Below, one piece after another: positions 17,207 through 27,017 of a DNA stretch of 64,000 bases. This DNA comes from DASXKD01 sp963734725 (lineage in GTDB: Bacteria; Actinomycetota; Actinomycetes; Streptosporangiales; Streptosporangiaceae). The number at the start of each line of letters is the position of its first letter. Position 1 is the first letter of the stretch. Both the position numbers and the translations under genes were made by a program. The DNA lies in the NCBI GenBank assembly GCA_963734725.1, contig CAVTIX010000021.1, positions 1 to 64,000 on the forward strand. The letters are read 5' to 3'. Below the pieces are notes generated by a model that saw only the letters and a program-made list of their open reading frames with translations, did no database searches and had not been told where the DNA came from.

Positions 17207-18382
17207 GTGAAGGCGGGAGGAGCGCTGGTGCTCACCGCGGATGCCCGCGAAGCGGCCAGGCGGGCCGTCGCCGAGGCGCGAGCGCCGCTGGGCGGGCTGA
17301 CGCCCTCGCTGGCGGTGCTGTTCGCCTCCGCTCACTTCTTCGGCTCGGCGGAGGATCTCGCTGCGGCGGTCACCGAGCAGGCCGGCCCGGTGCCGCTCAT
17401 CGGCTGCGTGGCGGAGGCAGTGGCTGGCGGTGCGCGCGAGGTCGAGTCGGAACCGGCCGTATCGCTCTGGCTCGCCACGGACCTCGGCCCGGTCGAGACG
17501 TACGCCATGGAGTTCGTCCGTACGTCCAGTGGGGGCACCTTCGGCGGTTACCGCTTCGGGGCGGAGCCCGGCGGCGCTCACCTGATGCTCTGCGATCCGT
17601 TCACGTTCCCGGCCGGCGATCTGCTGGGCCATCTCAACGAACACGTCCCCGGCGCCATGGTGATGGGCGGGATGGCCAGTGGTGGGCTGCGGCTCAACCA
17701 GAGCCGGCTGTTCCTCGACGGCCGGGTGCTGTCCGAGGGCGCCGTGGGCGCCCACCTGCCGCAGGCCGAAGTCCATCCCCTGGTAGCGCAGGGTTGCCGC
17801 CCGGTCGGCGCCCCCTACACCACCACCAGGGCCGTAGGGAACGTGATCTACGAACTCGGCGGGCGCCCCCCGGTGGTGCGGCTGCAGGAGCTGGCCGCCA
17901 CGCTGTCCAGCCGGGACCGCGATCTGCTGGTTCAGGGCTTGCAGGTCGGGCTGGTGATCAACGAGTACCAGGCCGAGTCACGCCAGGGGGACTTCCTGAT
18001 CCGCAGCGTCGTGGGCGCGGACCCCGAGTCGGGGGCCATCGCGGTGGGCGAGGAGATAGCGGTCGGCCAGACTGTGCAGTTCCATGTCCGGGACGCCGAA
18101 TCAGCGGATGAGGATCTCCAGCGCACCCTGGCGCGGGAATCCACCGTCCTCGGTGGCCGGCAGGCAGCTGGTGCCCTGCTGTTCACCTGCAACGGCCGTG
18201 GTTCGCGGCTGTTCCCCGGGCCCGACCACGACGCGGGGCTGATCGCGAAGACGCTGGGCAAGATCCCGGTCGCCGGATTCTTCTGCGCCGGAGAACTCGG
18301 GCCCGTCGGCGGGCAGAACTTCCTGCACGCCTTCACCGCGTCAATCGCGTTGTTCCCCGACGCGCCCCCGGACCGGCGATGA
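17207..18382 (+). CDS. FIST-domain protein
   Basis: 391 residues from the GTG at 17207. This start is chosen because it keeps the first strand (VKAGGALVLTADAREAARRAV) of the FIST N domain; a GTG at 17228 has the better ribosome site. FIST_N covers about 1-180 (LAVLFASAHFF; LIGCVAEAVAGG) and FIST_C about 200-380 (GCRPVGAPYTTTRAVGNVIYEL; GALLFTCNGRGSRLF; VAGFFCAGELGPVGGQNFLHAFTAS). FIST proteins are thought to sense small ligands such as amino acids. No histidine kinase is adjacent. It appears intact although neighbours on both sides are decayed. Confidence 0.88.
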   Translation: MKAGGALVLTADAREAARRAVAEARAPLGGLTPSLAVLFASAHFFGSAEDLAAAVTEQAGPVPLIGCVAEAVAGGAREVESEPAVSLWLATDLGPVETYAMEFVRTSSGGTFGGYRFGAEPGGAHLMLCDPFTFPAGDLLGHLNEHVPGAMVMGGMASGGLRLNQSRLFLDGRVLSEGAVGAHLPQAEVHPLVAQGCRPVGAPYTTTRAVGNVIYELGGRPPVVRLQELAATLSSRDRDLLVQGLQVGLVINEYQAESRQGDFLIRSVVGADPESGAIAVGEEIAVGQTVQFHVRDAESADEDLQRTLARESTVLGGRQAAGALLFTCNGRGSRLFPGPDHDAGLIAKTLGKIPVAGFFCAGELGPVGGQNFLHAFTASIALFPDAPPDRR

Positions 18383-18440
18383 CACCGGCAAGCTCACTCC
18401 CCCGCTGAGCACGTCGGATCCCGGCAGGCATGCGTGCCGG

Positions 18441-18760
18441 TTACCGGACCGGCCGGTAGGTCGCGATCACCGTGCCGCCGCTTGTCGGCTTGGCTTCAAC
18501 CAGGTCGAACGCGGCCGGCGCGACGTCCTCAGGGACAGCCGCTTCCGACCGCTGCCGGCGACGACCGGGATGATCATCAGGGTCAGCTCGTCAAGCAGCC
18601 CTGGTCGATCAGCAACCGGATCAGCGTTGGGCTGCCGCCGACGCCGATCGTCCCGCCGTCCTGCTTGCGCAGTCCGGCGACGAAGCCACCCGTCAGGCGC
18701 CTCGACCACGCCGTCGATGGAGCTGAACACCCCGACCTCGGTGTGACAACCCGGCTGCTC
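18441..18760 (-). pseudogene. RibD C-terminal/dihydrofolate-reductase-like relic
   Basis: Read on the minus strand, fragments of one family follow in order but in different frames: FSSIDGVVEAPDGW (start of the domain), GGTIGVGGSPTLIRLLIDQG, LLDELTLMIIPVVAGSG, and finally IATYRPVR before the TAA at 18441. Roughly half of the usual 190 residues are missing between the first two blocks. A dead gene. Confidence 0.7.
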
Positions 18761-18847
18761 GCCGAGGCGATTGGCTCACTCGAGCCTCCCGCACCAGCGA
18801 GAGCCAGCAGGAAACGAATATCGTCGGTACTGGCTCTGGGGGTGGGG

Positions 18848-20570
18848 ATGCACGTGGCCGTCCGTGCCGCGGTTCTCGTCGCGGCGGTGGCAGGCGCCGC
18901 GATCGAAGTGTGGGCCGTCCGGGCCGGCTGGTCCTGGGTTGCCGCGGCGCTCGATCTCCTCGCGGGCTGGTCCCTGCTGGCCGCCGCCGGGTGGGCGGTG
19001 CACCTGACCGGCGGCTGCCGGGGGCTGATGGGGTTGTCCGGGATCTTCTGGTTCCTGGCGACACCCCAGATTGTCGGCGGGACGGCCGGACATGCGGCGG
19101 CGCTGCTTGGCGGTGCGTGGCTGGCGCCGCTGGCGTCCGCTTGTGGGCGCGGGCCCGGCGCCCGGCCGATGGTGGCATCGGCTGACCGGCTCGGCCCCGG
19201 CCGTGCTGCTCGCCGCGGCGGTGCTGCTCGGCGCCGCGGCGGCCGTGCTCGCGGGCCCGCTGGCGGCAATCGCGGCCAACCCGTACGACGCCGGGTGCAC
19301 CGACTGCCCCGGCGACCTGATCGCGGCAGCCCACGACCCCGCGCTAAGCGCCGGGCTGGCCCCGGCTCGGCGGCCGGGCCGCCATCGGCGCCGCGCTGGC
19401 CGCTGCCGCCTGGCTCGCCGTCACCCTGGCGGCCACCCGCGGGCAGCCGCGCCGGTGGCTGCCGTCTGCCGAAGGCGTGGCCGCCGCTGCGGCCACCGGC
19501 TTCGCCGCCGCGATCGCCGCCGGGGAGGCGGTGGCGCTGCCCGGCGGGCCCGCCCCGGATGGCGCGCGGCAGCCGGGGTCACGCTCCTCGTGCTCGCGGC
19601 AGCGGTGACCGTGCCCGCGCTGCGCGCGGCGCACGCGCGGCGCGTGGTCGCCCGGGTGGCGGTGGCGGTGGCGGACGATCCGCGGCACAGCGCCGCCGAC
19701 GCGCTGGCGGCAGCGCTCCGCGGCATGACCGTGGGCATCGCCTACCCCACACCGGATGGCACCTGGCGTGACCGGCACGGCCAGGCGATCGTCCTGGCCG
19801 GCCGGGAGGTCACGCTGGTCACCGACTCGGGCGAACAGGTGGCCGCGCTCATTCACGACGGACCGGCGCGCATCGACCCGGCGGCCATCACCGAGGCAGC
19901 CGCGGCGGCCCGGCTCCTCCTGGACACCGAGCGCCTCGAGGCGGGCACGCTGGCCCGGGTCAACGACCTGGGCGCCGCGCGGCGGCTCGCCGCCGAAGCG
20001 GCCGATGCGGCGCGGGCCGGCCTGGAGCGGGACCTGCACGACGGCGCGCAGCAGCGCCTGGTGGCTCTGCGCTACGCGCTCGGCCTCGCGTCCGCGCACG
20101 CCGAGCGCCTGCCGGAACGCGACCACGCGGCGAGGCTGGCCAAAGCTGACCGAGCCGCCGAGCTGGCCCTGGCCAGCCTCCGCGACCTGGCGCACGGCAT
20201 CGGTTCCGCCACCCTGGCCACCGAAGGGCTGGCCGGTGCGGTGCGCACCATGGTGGAGAATTCACCGGCCGCGATCACCATCGTTGACCTGCCCGCCGAA
20301 CGGCTGCCGGAGCAGGTGGAGCGGGCCGCGTACCGGTTCATCGCGGACTTCCTGGCCGCGGCGGGCCCGCTGCCGCCGCCGGGCGCGTCCATCGCGGTGC
20401 GGCGCTCCGGCCAGGACGTGGTCGTCGAAATCGAGTACGGCCGCGCGGGCGTGACCGGTGAGCCGGGCTCGTCGCACCTCGCCGACCGGGTGGCCGCCGC
20501 GGGCGGGCAGTTGCGCCGGGCCAACGTGGGCGACCGGCAACGATTGATCGCGAGGCTGCCGTGCGGGTAG
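18848..20570 (+). pseudogene. Histidine kinase (NarL-type partner), frameshifted
   Basis: ATG at 18848 after GGGGGTGGGG. The N-terminal half gives membrane helices (AVRAAVLVAAVAGAAIEVWA; LDLLAGWSLLAAAGWAVHL), but the frame must change three times: near 19130-19190, near 19340-19378, and back near 19560. The middle frame reads WLAVTLAATRGQ. The C-terminal half is intact: LERDLHDGAQQRLVALRYAL is the HisKA_3 phospho-acceptor site (His in LHDG), followed by a degenerate ATPase domain without clear N and G boxes. The last bases overlap the response regulator. Either a pseudogene or a badly assembled gene. Confidence 0.7.
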
Positions 20571-21206
20571 CGATCGTGGATGACCACGTGCTGCTGCGCG
20601 AGGGCCTCGCCCGGTTGCTCGCCGAGGCCGGGATGCAGGTCGTCGCGTCCGAGGGTGACATCGACGGCTTCCTGGGCGCGGTCGGCGTATCCCGCCCCGA
20701 CGTCGTGATCATCGACATCCGGCTACCACCGACCTTCACCGACGAGGGCCTGCGGGCCGCGGACCTGGTGCGGGAGCGCCACCCGGGCACGGCGGTCCTG
20801 GTCTTGTCGCAAGACCTCGATGCCGGGTACGCGTTCCGGCTGCTCCAGTCGTTCCCGAGCGGAGTCGGTTACCTGCTCAAGGACCGGGTCTCCCAGGTCG
20901 CCGTGCTCGTCGATGCGGTGCAGCGGGTCGTCGCGGGAGAATGCGTGGTGGACCCGAGCATCGTGAGCCGCCTGGTCAACCGCACCGGGCTCACCGAGCC
21001 GCTCAGCGTGCTCACCCCCCCGCGAGCGCGAGGTCCTCGGGCTGATGGCCGAGGGACGCACAAACACGGCTATCGGCGAGCGGCTCTTCCTGAGCGAGCG
21101 GACGGTCGAGGGCAACGTCCGCCGCATCTTCGACAAGCTCGGACTGACCGACACCCAGCTGGACGACCGGCGCGTGCTCGCCGTGCTGGCCTTCCTGCGT
21201 GCCTAG
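20561..21206 (+). CDS. NarL/LuxR-family response regulator, frameshifted in a C7 run
   Basis: Receiver domain at residues 1-120: AIVDDHVLLREG (acidic pocket), VVIIDIRLPP (phospho-acceptor Asp about 50), and GVGYLLKDRV with the conserved Lys. At 21014-21021 the frame runs into seven Cs. With six Cs it would read LTPREREVLGLMAEGRTN and then the full LuxR helix-turn-helix (ERLFLSERTVEGNVRRIFDKLG) to the TAG at 21204. With seven it drifts into an Arg-rich tail. The overlap with the kinase implies a two-component operon. The single extra C is either an assembly error or a recent mutation. Confidence 0.8.
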
Positions 21207-21259
21207 GACCTGCGGTACGCGTAGCGTAAGGGGCTCAGCGATCAAGGACGGGTGAGGTC

Positions 21260-22849
21260 ATGACCGATATCGCGCACGTCGTTGTGCTAATGCTGGAGAA
21301 CCGGTCTTATGACCACCTGCTCGGCTACGTGCCGCATCCCGATCCGACGTTCGACGGGCTGCTGGGCCGCGGGTTCACCAACCCGGGCTGGGGGCGCGGG
21401 CCGGCGGTGGCGGCGTCGCCGGACGCGAAGCAGGTGGTGCCGGTCGGGCCGGATCACTCCCACGACGCGGTGATGCAGCAGTTGGCGCTGCGCCGGGGGG
21501 TGCCCCGGAACCGGGGTTTCGTCCGCAGCTACGAGCGCAAGGCGCGGGGCCTGGACCCGCCTGTGTTCGGCGGGCTGCTCGGGCCGCCGGCCAACTGGAT
21601 CCGGCGCCTGTCCGGGGGCGGTGGGCAGGCCGTGACGGGCCGCGGCCCGCTGGTCATGGCGGCCCAGCCGCCGGGAAACGTGCCGGTGCTGGGCACGCTG
21701 GCGCGCGAGTTCGCGGTGTGCTCGCGCTGGTTCTGCTCGGTGCCGGGCGAGACCTGGCCGAACCGGAACTTCGCGCACGCGGCGACGTCGGACGGGCTGA
21801 CCCAGATCGAGATCCGCCCCTACACCAACCGGACGATCTTCGAGCTGCTCGAGGACCACGAGGTGGACTGGCGGATCTACTACGACGACACCCCTCAGGT
21901 CTGGGCGTTCCCCGCGCTCTGGGACACCCCGGAGCGGCACGCGAAGTGGTTCCCGGTGGACGCCTTCACCAGTCACGTCGCTGCGGGGGACCTGGCCCCG
22001 TACACGTTCATCGAGCCCAACCACCGCCCGCCGCTGCACACCCTCGACCACGCGCCGGTGGTCGGCGCCCCGGACCTGAGCAACAGCCAGCACCCGGAGA
22101 ACAACCTCGTCAGCAACGCCGCCTACGACGCGTTCACGCTGACCGGCGAGTCGGACTTCACCCGGGGCGAGCACCTGATTGCCACCATCTACGAGGCGCT
22201 GCGGGCCCGCCCGGACGTGTTCGACAAGACCCTGCTGCTGATCACCTACGACGAGCACGGCGGCCTTTACGATCATGTCCCGCCGCCCACGGGCGTGCCC
22301 AGCCCCGGCGGCCCCACCAGCGGGGTGGGGCGGCTGCAGCGGTTCCTGCTGTACCGCAAGTGCGCCGCGTTCGACTTCACCATGCTCGGCCCCCGGGTCC
22401 CGGCGGTCGTCATCTCGCCACGGGTCCCGGCGGGCGCCGTCGATGTCCAGACGCACGACCACGCCAGCATCCCCGCGACGCTGCGCGCCCTGTTCGCCCC
22501 GCACGCGCGGCCGCTGACCGAGCGGGACAACTGGGCGGCGCCGTTCCACGAACTGTGCACGCTGCCCGAGGCCCGGGCCGACCTGCCCGACCTGTCCGCG
22601 CACGCCACCGGGCTCACCTCCGCGATCGGCGCGCCGCGCGCCGCTGCGGCCGCCGCGGACACCAGGCCCGCGGCCGTGCCGGCCTACTACGAGCCGTTCC
22701 TCGCCCAGGCCGCGCAGGTCCAGCAGCACCTGGCCGCGGTCGGTGAACCGGAGGTGGCCACCCCGGCCACCGGCCCGCCCGCTGACCAGGGCGCGCAGAT
22801 CACCCGGAGGTTCGCGGCCGCCGCCGACCGCCACCGTGGCGCGCACTGA
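21260..22849 (+). CDS. Phosphoesterase family protein (phospholipase C/acid phosphatase type)
   Basis: 529 residues; ATG after GGGTGAGG. Motifs of the PF04185 family are present: VVLMLENRSYDHLLGY at the N-terminus (metal site Glu-Asn), GETWPNRNFAHAAT (about 170), TYDEHGGLYDHVPPP (about 335) and THDHASIPATL (about 395). There is no signal peptide, and the first residues MTDIAHVVVLM start directly with the core, so the protein may be cytoplasmic or exported another way. It hydrolyses phosphate esters or phospholipids. The C-terminal 60 residues are Ala/Pro-rich. Confidence 0.88.
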   Translation: MTDIAHVVVLMLENRSYDHLLGYVPHPDPTFDGLLGRGFTNPGWGRGPAVAASPDAKQVVPVGPDHSHDAVMQQLALRRGVPRNRGFVRSYERKARGLDPPVFGGLLGPPANWIRRLSGGGGQAVTGRGPLVMAAQPPGNVPVLGTLAREFAVCSRWFCSVPGETWPNRNFAHAATSDGLTQIEIRPYTNRTIFELLEDHEVDWRIYYDDTPQVWAFPALWDTPERHAKWFPVDAFTSHVAAGDLAPYTFIEPNHRPPLHTLDHAPVVGAPDLSNSQHPENNLVSNAAYDAFTLTGESDFTRGEHLIATIYEALRARPDVFDKTLLLITYDEHGGLYDHVPPPTGVPSPGGPTSGVGRLQRFLLYRKCAAFDFTMLGPRVPAVVISPRVPAGAVDVQTHDHASIPATLRALFAPHARPLTERDNWAAPFHELCTLPEARADLPDLSAHATGLTSAIGAPRAAAAAADTRPAAVPAYYEPFLAQAAQVQQHLAAVGEPEVATPATGPPADQGAQITRRFAAAADRHRGAH

Positions 22850-22931
22850 GCGGCCGCCGTGGACAGCCATCGGGCCGGGGCGGCAGCAAGCTCGTGCTGG
22901 ACCAGACAAGCAAATGGTGACCGTCAGCAAC

Positions 22932-23051
22932 ATGGAGACAACCGTGGAGCTACGGCCCAAGCAGCCGACCGCCCAGGGACCGGCCGAGTGGTTCACCGGG
23001 GACGTCTGGATTGACAGCATCGTCAGCCCCAGGGCCAGGCCGGCTCGGTGA
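22932..23051 (+). pseudogene. Cupin-family N-terminal relic
   Basis: ATG at 22932; the frame reads GPAEWFTGDVWIDSIVSP, the typical start of a small cupin protein with the GPAEWFTG motif. The protein is lost after about 30 residues, before the metal-binding histidines. Confidence 0.55.
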
Positions 23052-23165
23052 CCGTGGCGCTGTCCCCGACGCTGGACACGGCCAGCACGCTGATCAGCAC
23101 GATCCGGCTCGGCGCCTTCCCCGGCATCGGGCTGCCGTTGGGCGCCACCCCCGGCCCGCCTCGGG
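23048..23165 (+). pseudogene. Relic of a FetB/UPF0014-like permease
   Basis: The plus frame reads VTVALSPTLDTASTLIST followed by LGAFPGIGLPLGATPG. This resembles the segment VALxPxLxxTxTxGLVxLPGAFxGxLLGGASP of FetB-type metal-export permeases, but damaged and without its neighbours. A weak call, made from pattern only. Confidence 0.35.
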
Positions 23166-23729
23166 TCAGACCGGACCGTAGAGGGTCAGGTCCAGCACGA
23201 TGGCCATCATCACGGTCAGCAGCCGGGCCGGCGGCGACACCGGGGCGGTGAACTCCACCTTGTAGTGGTCGGAGGGGGTGAGCATCTCCTTGGTCAAGCC
23301 GGCCCAGGTCTTGCGGAGCCGCGCGAACTCGTCACCCTGCGCGCCGGTGACGGTGAAGTGCTTGAGCGCCAGGTCGCCCACCACCTTGCCGACGGTCTCG
23401 TCCTGGCTGTCGAGGAGCGTGTAATGCCGGGTGGTGTGCGTGGCGCGGATCCGGCCGACCAGTTCGCCCTCCGGGTCAAGCAGCTCGGTGACCCGTATCT
23501 TCTGGTACTTGATTAACGTCAGGACCGGCTCGTCGGCGGCGGTGACGGCGAGCACGCGGGCGTCGGGCATCGACTTGCTGAGCAGCTTGCGCCGGGTGTG
23601 CGCCTCGGTCTCGGTGGCGATCGCCAGCAACTGCCGCTGCTCGTTGAAGATCTCGTAACTGGCGCGATTGGGCAGCAGCCTTCCTGGCTGCATGATCCGC
23701 AGTGCCTGGAAGTCAAAGGGATCGTCCAC
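23166..23729 (-). CDS. LURP-one/scramblase-like (Tubby C-terminal fold) protein
   Basis: 187 residues from a GTG at 23729. The repeated strand pattern YEIFNEQRQLLAIATE, LLDPEGELVGRIRATHTTRHYTLLDSQDETVGKV and DHYKVEFTAP is that of the LURP-one/phospholipid scramblase family (a beta barrel around one helix), ending with a hydrophobic helix (LLTVMMAIVLDLTLYG) that may anchor it in the membrane. The role of bacterial members is unknown. It is divergent from the CadD-like transporter and separated from it by 90 bases. Confidence 0.75.
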   Translation of the reverse strand: MDDPFDFQALRIMQPGRLLPNRASYEIFNEQRQLLAIATETEAHTRRKLLSKSMPDARVLAVTAADEPVLTLIKYQKIRVTELLDPEGELVGRIRATHTTRHYTLLDSQDETVGKVVGDLALKHFTVTGAQGDEFARLRKTWAGLTKEMLTPSDHYKVEFTAPVSPPARLLTVMMAIVLDLTLYGPV

Positions 23730-23819
23730 ACCGGTGAGTATGCAGGACGCGCGCGGCCAAAGCGACGGGCAGCCCGCCGGCAGGGACAATGTAGGCGCCA
23801 TACCTTGCTGGAGGCATCG

Positions 23820-24422
23820 ATGCCCGCAGGCGAGATTTTCACCCTGGTGCTGACCGCCGCGGTGCTTTTCGCCGGCACCAACGTCGACGACATCGTCGTG
23901 CTCACCGCGCTGAGCATTTCCTCGCGCGCGGCGGGACGCCCCCGGCCGTGGCACATCTGGGCAGGCCAGTACGCGGGATTCGCGGTGCTGGTCGCCGTGT
24001 CGCTGGCCGCCGCGACGGGGCTGGCCCTGGTGCCGGAGCACTGGCTGTGGGTGCTTGGCCTGCTGCCATTGGGGCTCGGGCTGGGCAAGCTGGTCACCGC
24101 GGTCCGGGCGCACCGGTCCGGGCGCTACGCCTCCCCGGCGGTGGTGACCGGCCTGACCGGGGTCATCGGGCTGACCATCGCCAACGGCGGCGACAACGTC
24201 GCTGCGTACATCCCGGTCTTCCGCACCAGCAAGCCCGCCGCGATCACCGTCATCGTCGTGGTCTTCATGGCCGGGGTCGCCGTGTGGTGCCTCGCCAGCT
24301 CCCGGCTCGCGGCGCACCGCGCGGTGACCGATGCGGTGCAGCGCTGGGGCTACTGGGCCGTCCCCGTCGTGTTCATCCTCATCGGCTGCTACATCTTCTA
24401 CAAGGCCGGCGTGCTGTCCTAA
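23820..24422 (+). CDS. CadD-family cadmium-resistance-like transporter
   Basis: 200 residues with about six membrane helices; ATG at 23820 with GGAGG 5 bases upstream. AAVLFAGTNVDDIVVLTALS near the N-terminus and TIANGGDNVAAYIPVF near residue 120 are the signature acidic motifs of the CadD/LysE-superfamily transporters. It probably exports a divalent cation or a cationic compound. The last 4 bases overlap the convergent GNAT gene. Confidence 0.85.
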   Translation: MPAGEIFTLVLTAAVLFAGTNVDDIVVLTALSISSRAAGRPRPWHIWAGQYAGFAVLVAVSLAAATGLALVPEHWLWVLGLLPLGLGLGKLVTAVRAHRSGRYASPAVVTGLTGVIGLTIANGGDNVAAYIPVFRTSKPAAITVIVVVFMAGVAVWCLASSRLAAHRAVTDAVQRWGYWAVPVVFILIGCYIFYKAGVLS

Positions 24423-24973
24423 CCAGCCGGGGAGCCGGCCTCCCACTCCGGCCGGGTAATCCGGTACACGACCCACCGCCGGCCGTAGTCGCTCACCGTG
24501 CCGGCCAGGGTCCAGCCGGCGCGGTCGAACACCGTGCGCATCGCGACGTTGGCCGGGTCGGTCGGGGCCTGAACGGCCTGTGCGCCGGCGTGCTCGAACA
24601 GCCAGCCGGTGAGCAGCGTGACCGCTTCGCGGCCGTAGCCCTTGCCCCGCTGGTTTTCCCGCAGCCAGATCCCGACCTCGAACGTGCCCGCGGGGAGCAG
24701 CCGGTCCTCGGGCACGAACGTCTGGATCCGCCCGATCGCCGCGCCGTCCAGGTCAATGGCCAAGTCGATCCAGCCGCCGGTGAGCTGGCCCGAGCGCCGC
24801 AGCCGGGCGCGGAATCGGGCCTCGTCGGGGACCTGGGCGATGCCCATCGGCTCGGCGGTGACCATCGCCTGCCATTGCTCGTCGATTTCTTCCGGCCGCA
24901 GCGGGCGGAGCGCCAGCCGGGGCCCGGTGACCGGGATGCCCGCCGCGGCGCCCGCCGGATTTCGCGGATCCAC
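24419..24973 (-). CDS. GNAT-family N-acetyltransferase
   Basis: 184 residues. RLALRPLRPEEIDEQW starts the fold, FEVGIWLRENQRGKGYGREAV is the acetyl-CoA pyrophosphate loop (QRGKGYG, about 110), and NVAMRTVFDRAGW is the usual C-terminal helix motif. RimJ/RimL type; the acceptor is unknown. The end overlaps the CadD-like gene by 4 bases on the opposite strand. Confidence 0.85.
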   Translation of the reverse strand: MDPRNPAGAAAGIPVTGPRLALRPLRPEEIDEQWQAMVTAEPMGIAQVPDEARFRARLRRSGQLTGGWIDLAIDLDGAAIGRIQTFVPEDRLLPAGTFEVGIWLRENQRGKGYGREAVTLLTGWLFEHAGAQAVQAPTDPANVAMRTVFDRAGWTLAGTVSDYGRRWVVYRITRPEWEAGSPAG

Positions 24974-24995
24974 GCCGCCACGCTAGCCGGGCCGG

Positions 24996-25472
24996 TTACC
25001 CGGCGCGACGTTCCCCGGATATGGCCAGCCCGCAGAGCACCACCATGCCCAACGCGGTGACCACCAGGAACCAGAAGGGATATACGGGCAGGCCGGCTAT
25101 CTGCCCGATGGCGTTCAGCAGCAACAGGCCGACGCCGACCCACCGGGCCCGCTGGCTGCCGGTGAGGATTCCCCACGCCGCGCCGAATTGCGCAATCGCG
25201 ATGAGCAGCGTGAGGAATCCCCAGGTACGCAGGTTGCCGAACAGGTACTGCGGGGTGGCGCCGAAAGAGTTCGAGCGGGCGATCAAGGCGAAACTGGCCA
25301 CGAGGTTGTAGCACGCGGCGATGGCGACGAACCCGGCTGCGAAGGCGATCAAGCGCTTGGTGCGGGCCGTAAGAACGTCACGATCTGCGACCACGGAGAC
25401 TCCGGCCGGTCGTACGGGGTCCAGCAGGGCGTCAAGCTCACGTCTGGCTTCGTCTTCCACGCTAGCCGACAA
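24996..25472 (-). CDS. DUF7144-type membrane protein
   Basis: 158 residues. A charged 40-residue cytoplasmic head is followed by four helices (LIAFAAGFVAIAACYNLVAS; GFLTLLIAIAQFGAAWGIL; WVGVGLLLLNAIGQIAGLPV; PFWFLVVTALGMVVLCGL). The spacing and the NAIGQIAGLPVYPFW motif fit the actinobacterial DUF7144 family. The function is unknown. It is transcribed in the same direction as the GAD gene upstream. Confidence 0.75.
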   Translation of the reverse strand: MSASVEDEARRELDALLDPVRPAGVSVVADRDVLTARTKRLIAFAAGFVAIAACYNLVASFALIARSNSFGATPQYLFGNLRTWGFLTLLIAIAQFGAAWGILTGSQRARWVGVGLLLLNAIGQIAGLPVYPFWFLVVTALGMVVLCGLAISGERRAG

Positions 25473-25488
25473 TCCCCCGCACGCCGCG

Positions 25489-26889
25489 TTAGAGGTGGCT
25501 GAACCCGCCGGATTCTTCTTTGGTCATGGACACGGTGACCGGGTGCTTGGTGAAGTGGGCTACCGCGTCGCGGAAGTCGTCGAGCAGCAGTGCGGCCATG
25601 TCGCGGCTGACGCCGAGGCGGACCAGGATGCGCTGCACCGCGATGTCGGAGGCGGTCCCGGTGAGGGTGTAGGCGGGCACCTGCCACCCTTGGGTGCGCA
25701 GCCGGTCGGCCAGGTCGAACAGCGTGTACCCGGGGTCCTCGCCCTGGCGGATCCGCCAGGTGACCGTCGGGATCCCGGTGTTCGGGTTACTGTCGCACAG
25801 CAGCTCGAACGGGCCGAGCTTGACGATCTCGGCGGCCAGGTACTGGCCGATGTCGTAGGAGGCCATGTGAATCCTGCGGTAACCGTCGAACCCCAGCCGC
25901 AGGAAGTTGTAGTAGGAGGCGACGATCTGCCCGGCCGGCCGGGAGAAATTGATCTGGAACACCGGCATGTCGCCGCCCAGGTAATTCACGTGGAAGATCA
26001 GGTCCTCGGGCAGCTCGGCCACGTCGCGGAAGATGACCCACCCCGCGCCGAGCGGGGCCAGGCCGAACTTGTGCCCCGAGGCGCTGATCGACTTGACCCG
26101 CGGCAGCCGGAAGTCGAAAACCACCTCCGGCGCGCAAAACGGCGCCAGGAAACCGCCGCTGGCCCCATCGACGTGAATGTCTACGTCCAGGCCGGTGTCG
26201 GCCTGCAGCTTGTCCAGGGCGGCCGCCATGTCCGCGACCGGCTCGTAGGCGCCGGTGTAGGTGACGCCGAGGGTCGGCACGACCATGATCGTGTTCTCGT
26301 CCACCCGCTCGAGCATGTCGGCCGGATCCATAGCGTAATGCCCCGGCGACATCGGGACCTCGCGGATCTCGATGTCCCAGTACCGGGCGAACTTATGCCA
26401 GACCACCTGCACCGGCCCGCACACCATGTTGGGGTTGTCCACGCTCTTGCCCGCGGCCCGCCGCTTGGCCCGCCACCGCCACTTGGCCGCCATCCCGGCC
26501 AGCATGCACGCCTCCGACGACCCGATGGCCGAGGCCCCCACGGTGTTGGCCGCCTCGGGCGCATTCCACAAATCCGCCATCATGTGCACGCACCGCCGCT
26601 CGATCTCGGCGGTCTGCGGGTACTCATCCCGGTCGATCATGTTCTTGTTGATCGACAGCGCCATCAGGGCAAGAACCTCAGGCTCCTCCCACGTCTGGCA
26701 AAACGTCGCCAGGTTCTGCCGGGCGTTGCCATCAAGCATCAGCTCATCCGACACCAACTGGAACGCATCCCGCGGCAGCGTCCCCTCCTGGGGGAACGTG
26801 TACTTGGGCACCGGCCTGGTCAGGTCACGATCGGCGAACACACAATCCGCCATCTGGTCACGGATCACGTCACGCTCGTGCAACGCCAT
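25489..26889 (-). CDS. gadB: Glutamate decarboxylase
   Basis: 466 residues from the ATG at 26889 ([10 protein letters not shown]), matching the usual length; an in-frame start further upstream is not needed. It is a PLP-dependent group II decarboxylase. SASGHKFG holds the PLP-binding Lys (about 275), [12 protein letters not shown] the cofactor-stacking region, and [12 protein letters not shown] the conserved N-terminal loop. The reaction is glutamate to GABA with uptake of one proton, giving cytosolic acid resistance. HdeD and K+ channel genes nearby fit an acid/envelope stress theme. No adjacent GABA antiporter is seen; the APC permease is 16 kb away. Confidence 0.93.
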   Translation of the reverse strand: MALHERDVIRDQMADCVFADRDLTRPVPKYTFPQEGTLPRDAFQLVSDELMLDGNARQNLATFCQTWEEPEVLALMALSINKNMIDRDEYPQTAEIERRCVHMMADLWNAPEAANTVGASAIGSSEACMLAGMAAKWRWRAKRRAAGKSVDNPNMVCGPVQVVWHKFARYWDIEIREVPMSPGHYAMDPADMLERVDENTIMVVPTLGVTYTGAYEPVADMAAALDKLQADTGLDVDIHVDGASGGFLAPFCAPEVVFDFRLPRVKSISASGHKFGLAPLGAGWVIFRDVAELPEDLIFHVNYLGGDMPVFQINFSRPAGQIVASYYNFLRLGFDGYRRIHMASYDIGQYLAAEIVKLGPFELLCDSNPNTGIPTVTWRIRQGEDPGYTLFDLADRLRTQGWQVPAYTLTGTASDIAVQRILVRLGVSRDMAALLLDDFRDAVAHFTKHPVTVSMTKEESGGFSHL

Positions 26890-27017
26890 CGTCGCATCCC
26901 CTGTGGTCACGGCCGGGTCGGTGCTTGCCCCGGGAAGCACCGGCGCGCGGCGCCAGCGCCGAAACGGTTCCGGTTAGGACCGATGCTGCCGACGGCGGCC
27001 GTGGCTGGCATCCCCTG

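Noticed and set aside
21287..23020. Long antisense open frame (577 residues) opposite the phosphoesterase
   Set aside because: High-GC shadow frame; Arg/Gly-rich, no motifs, while the plus strand has a complete enzyme.
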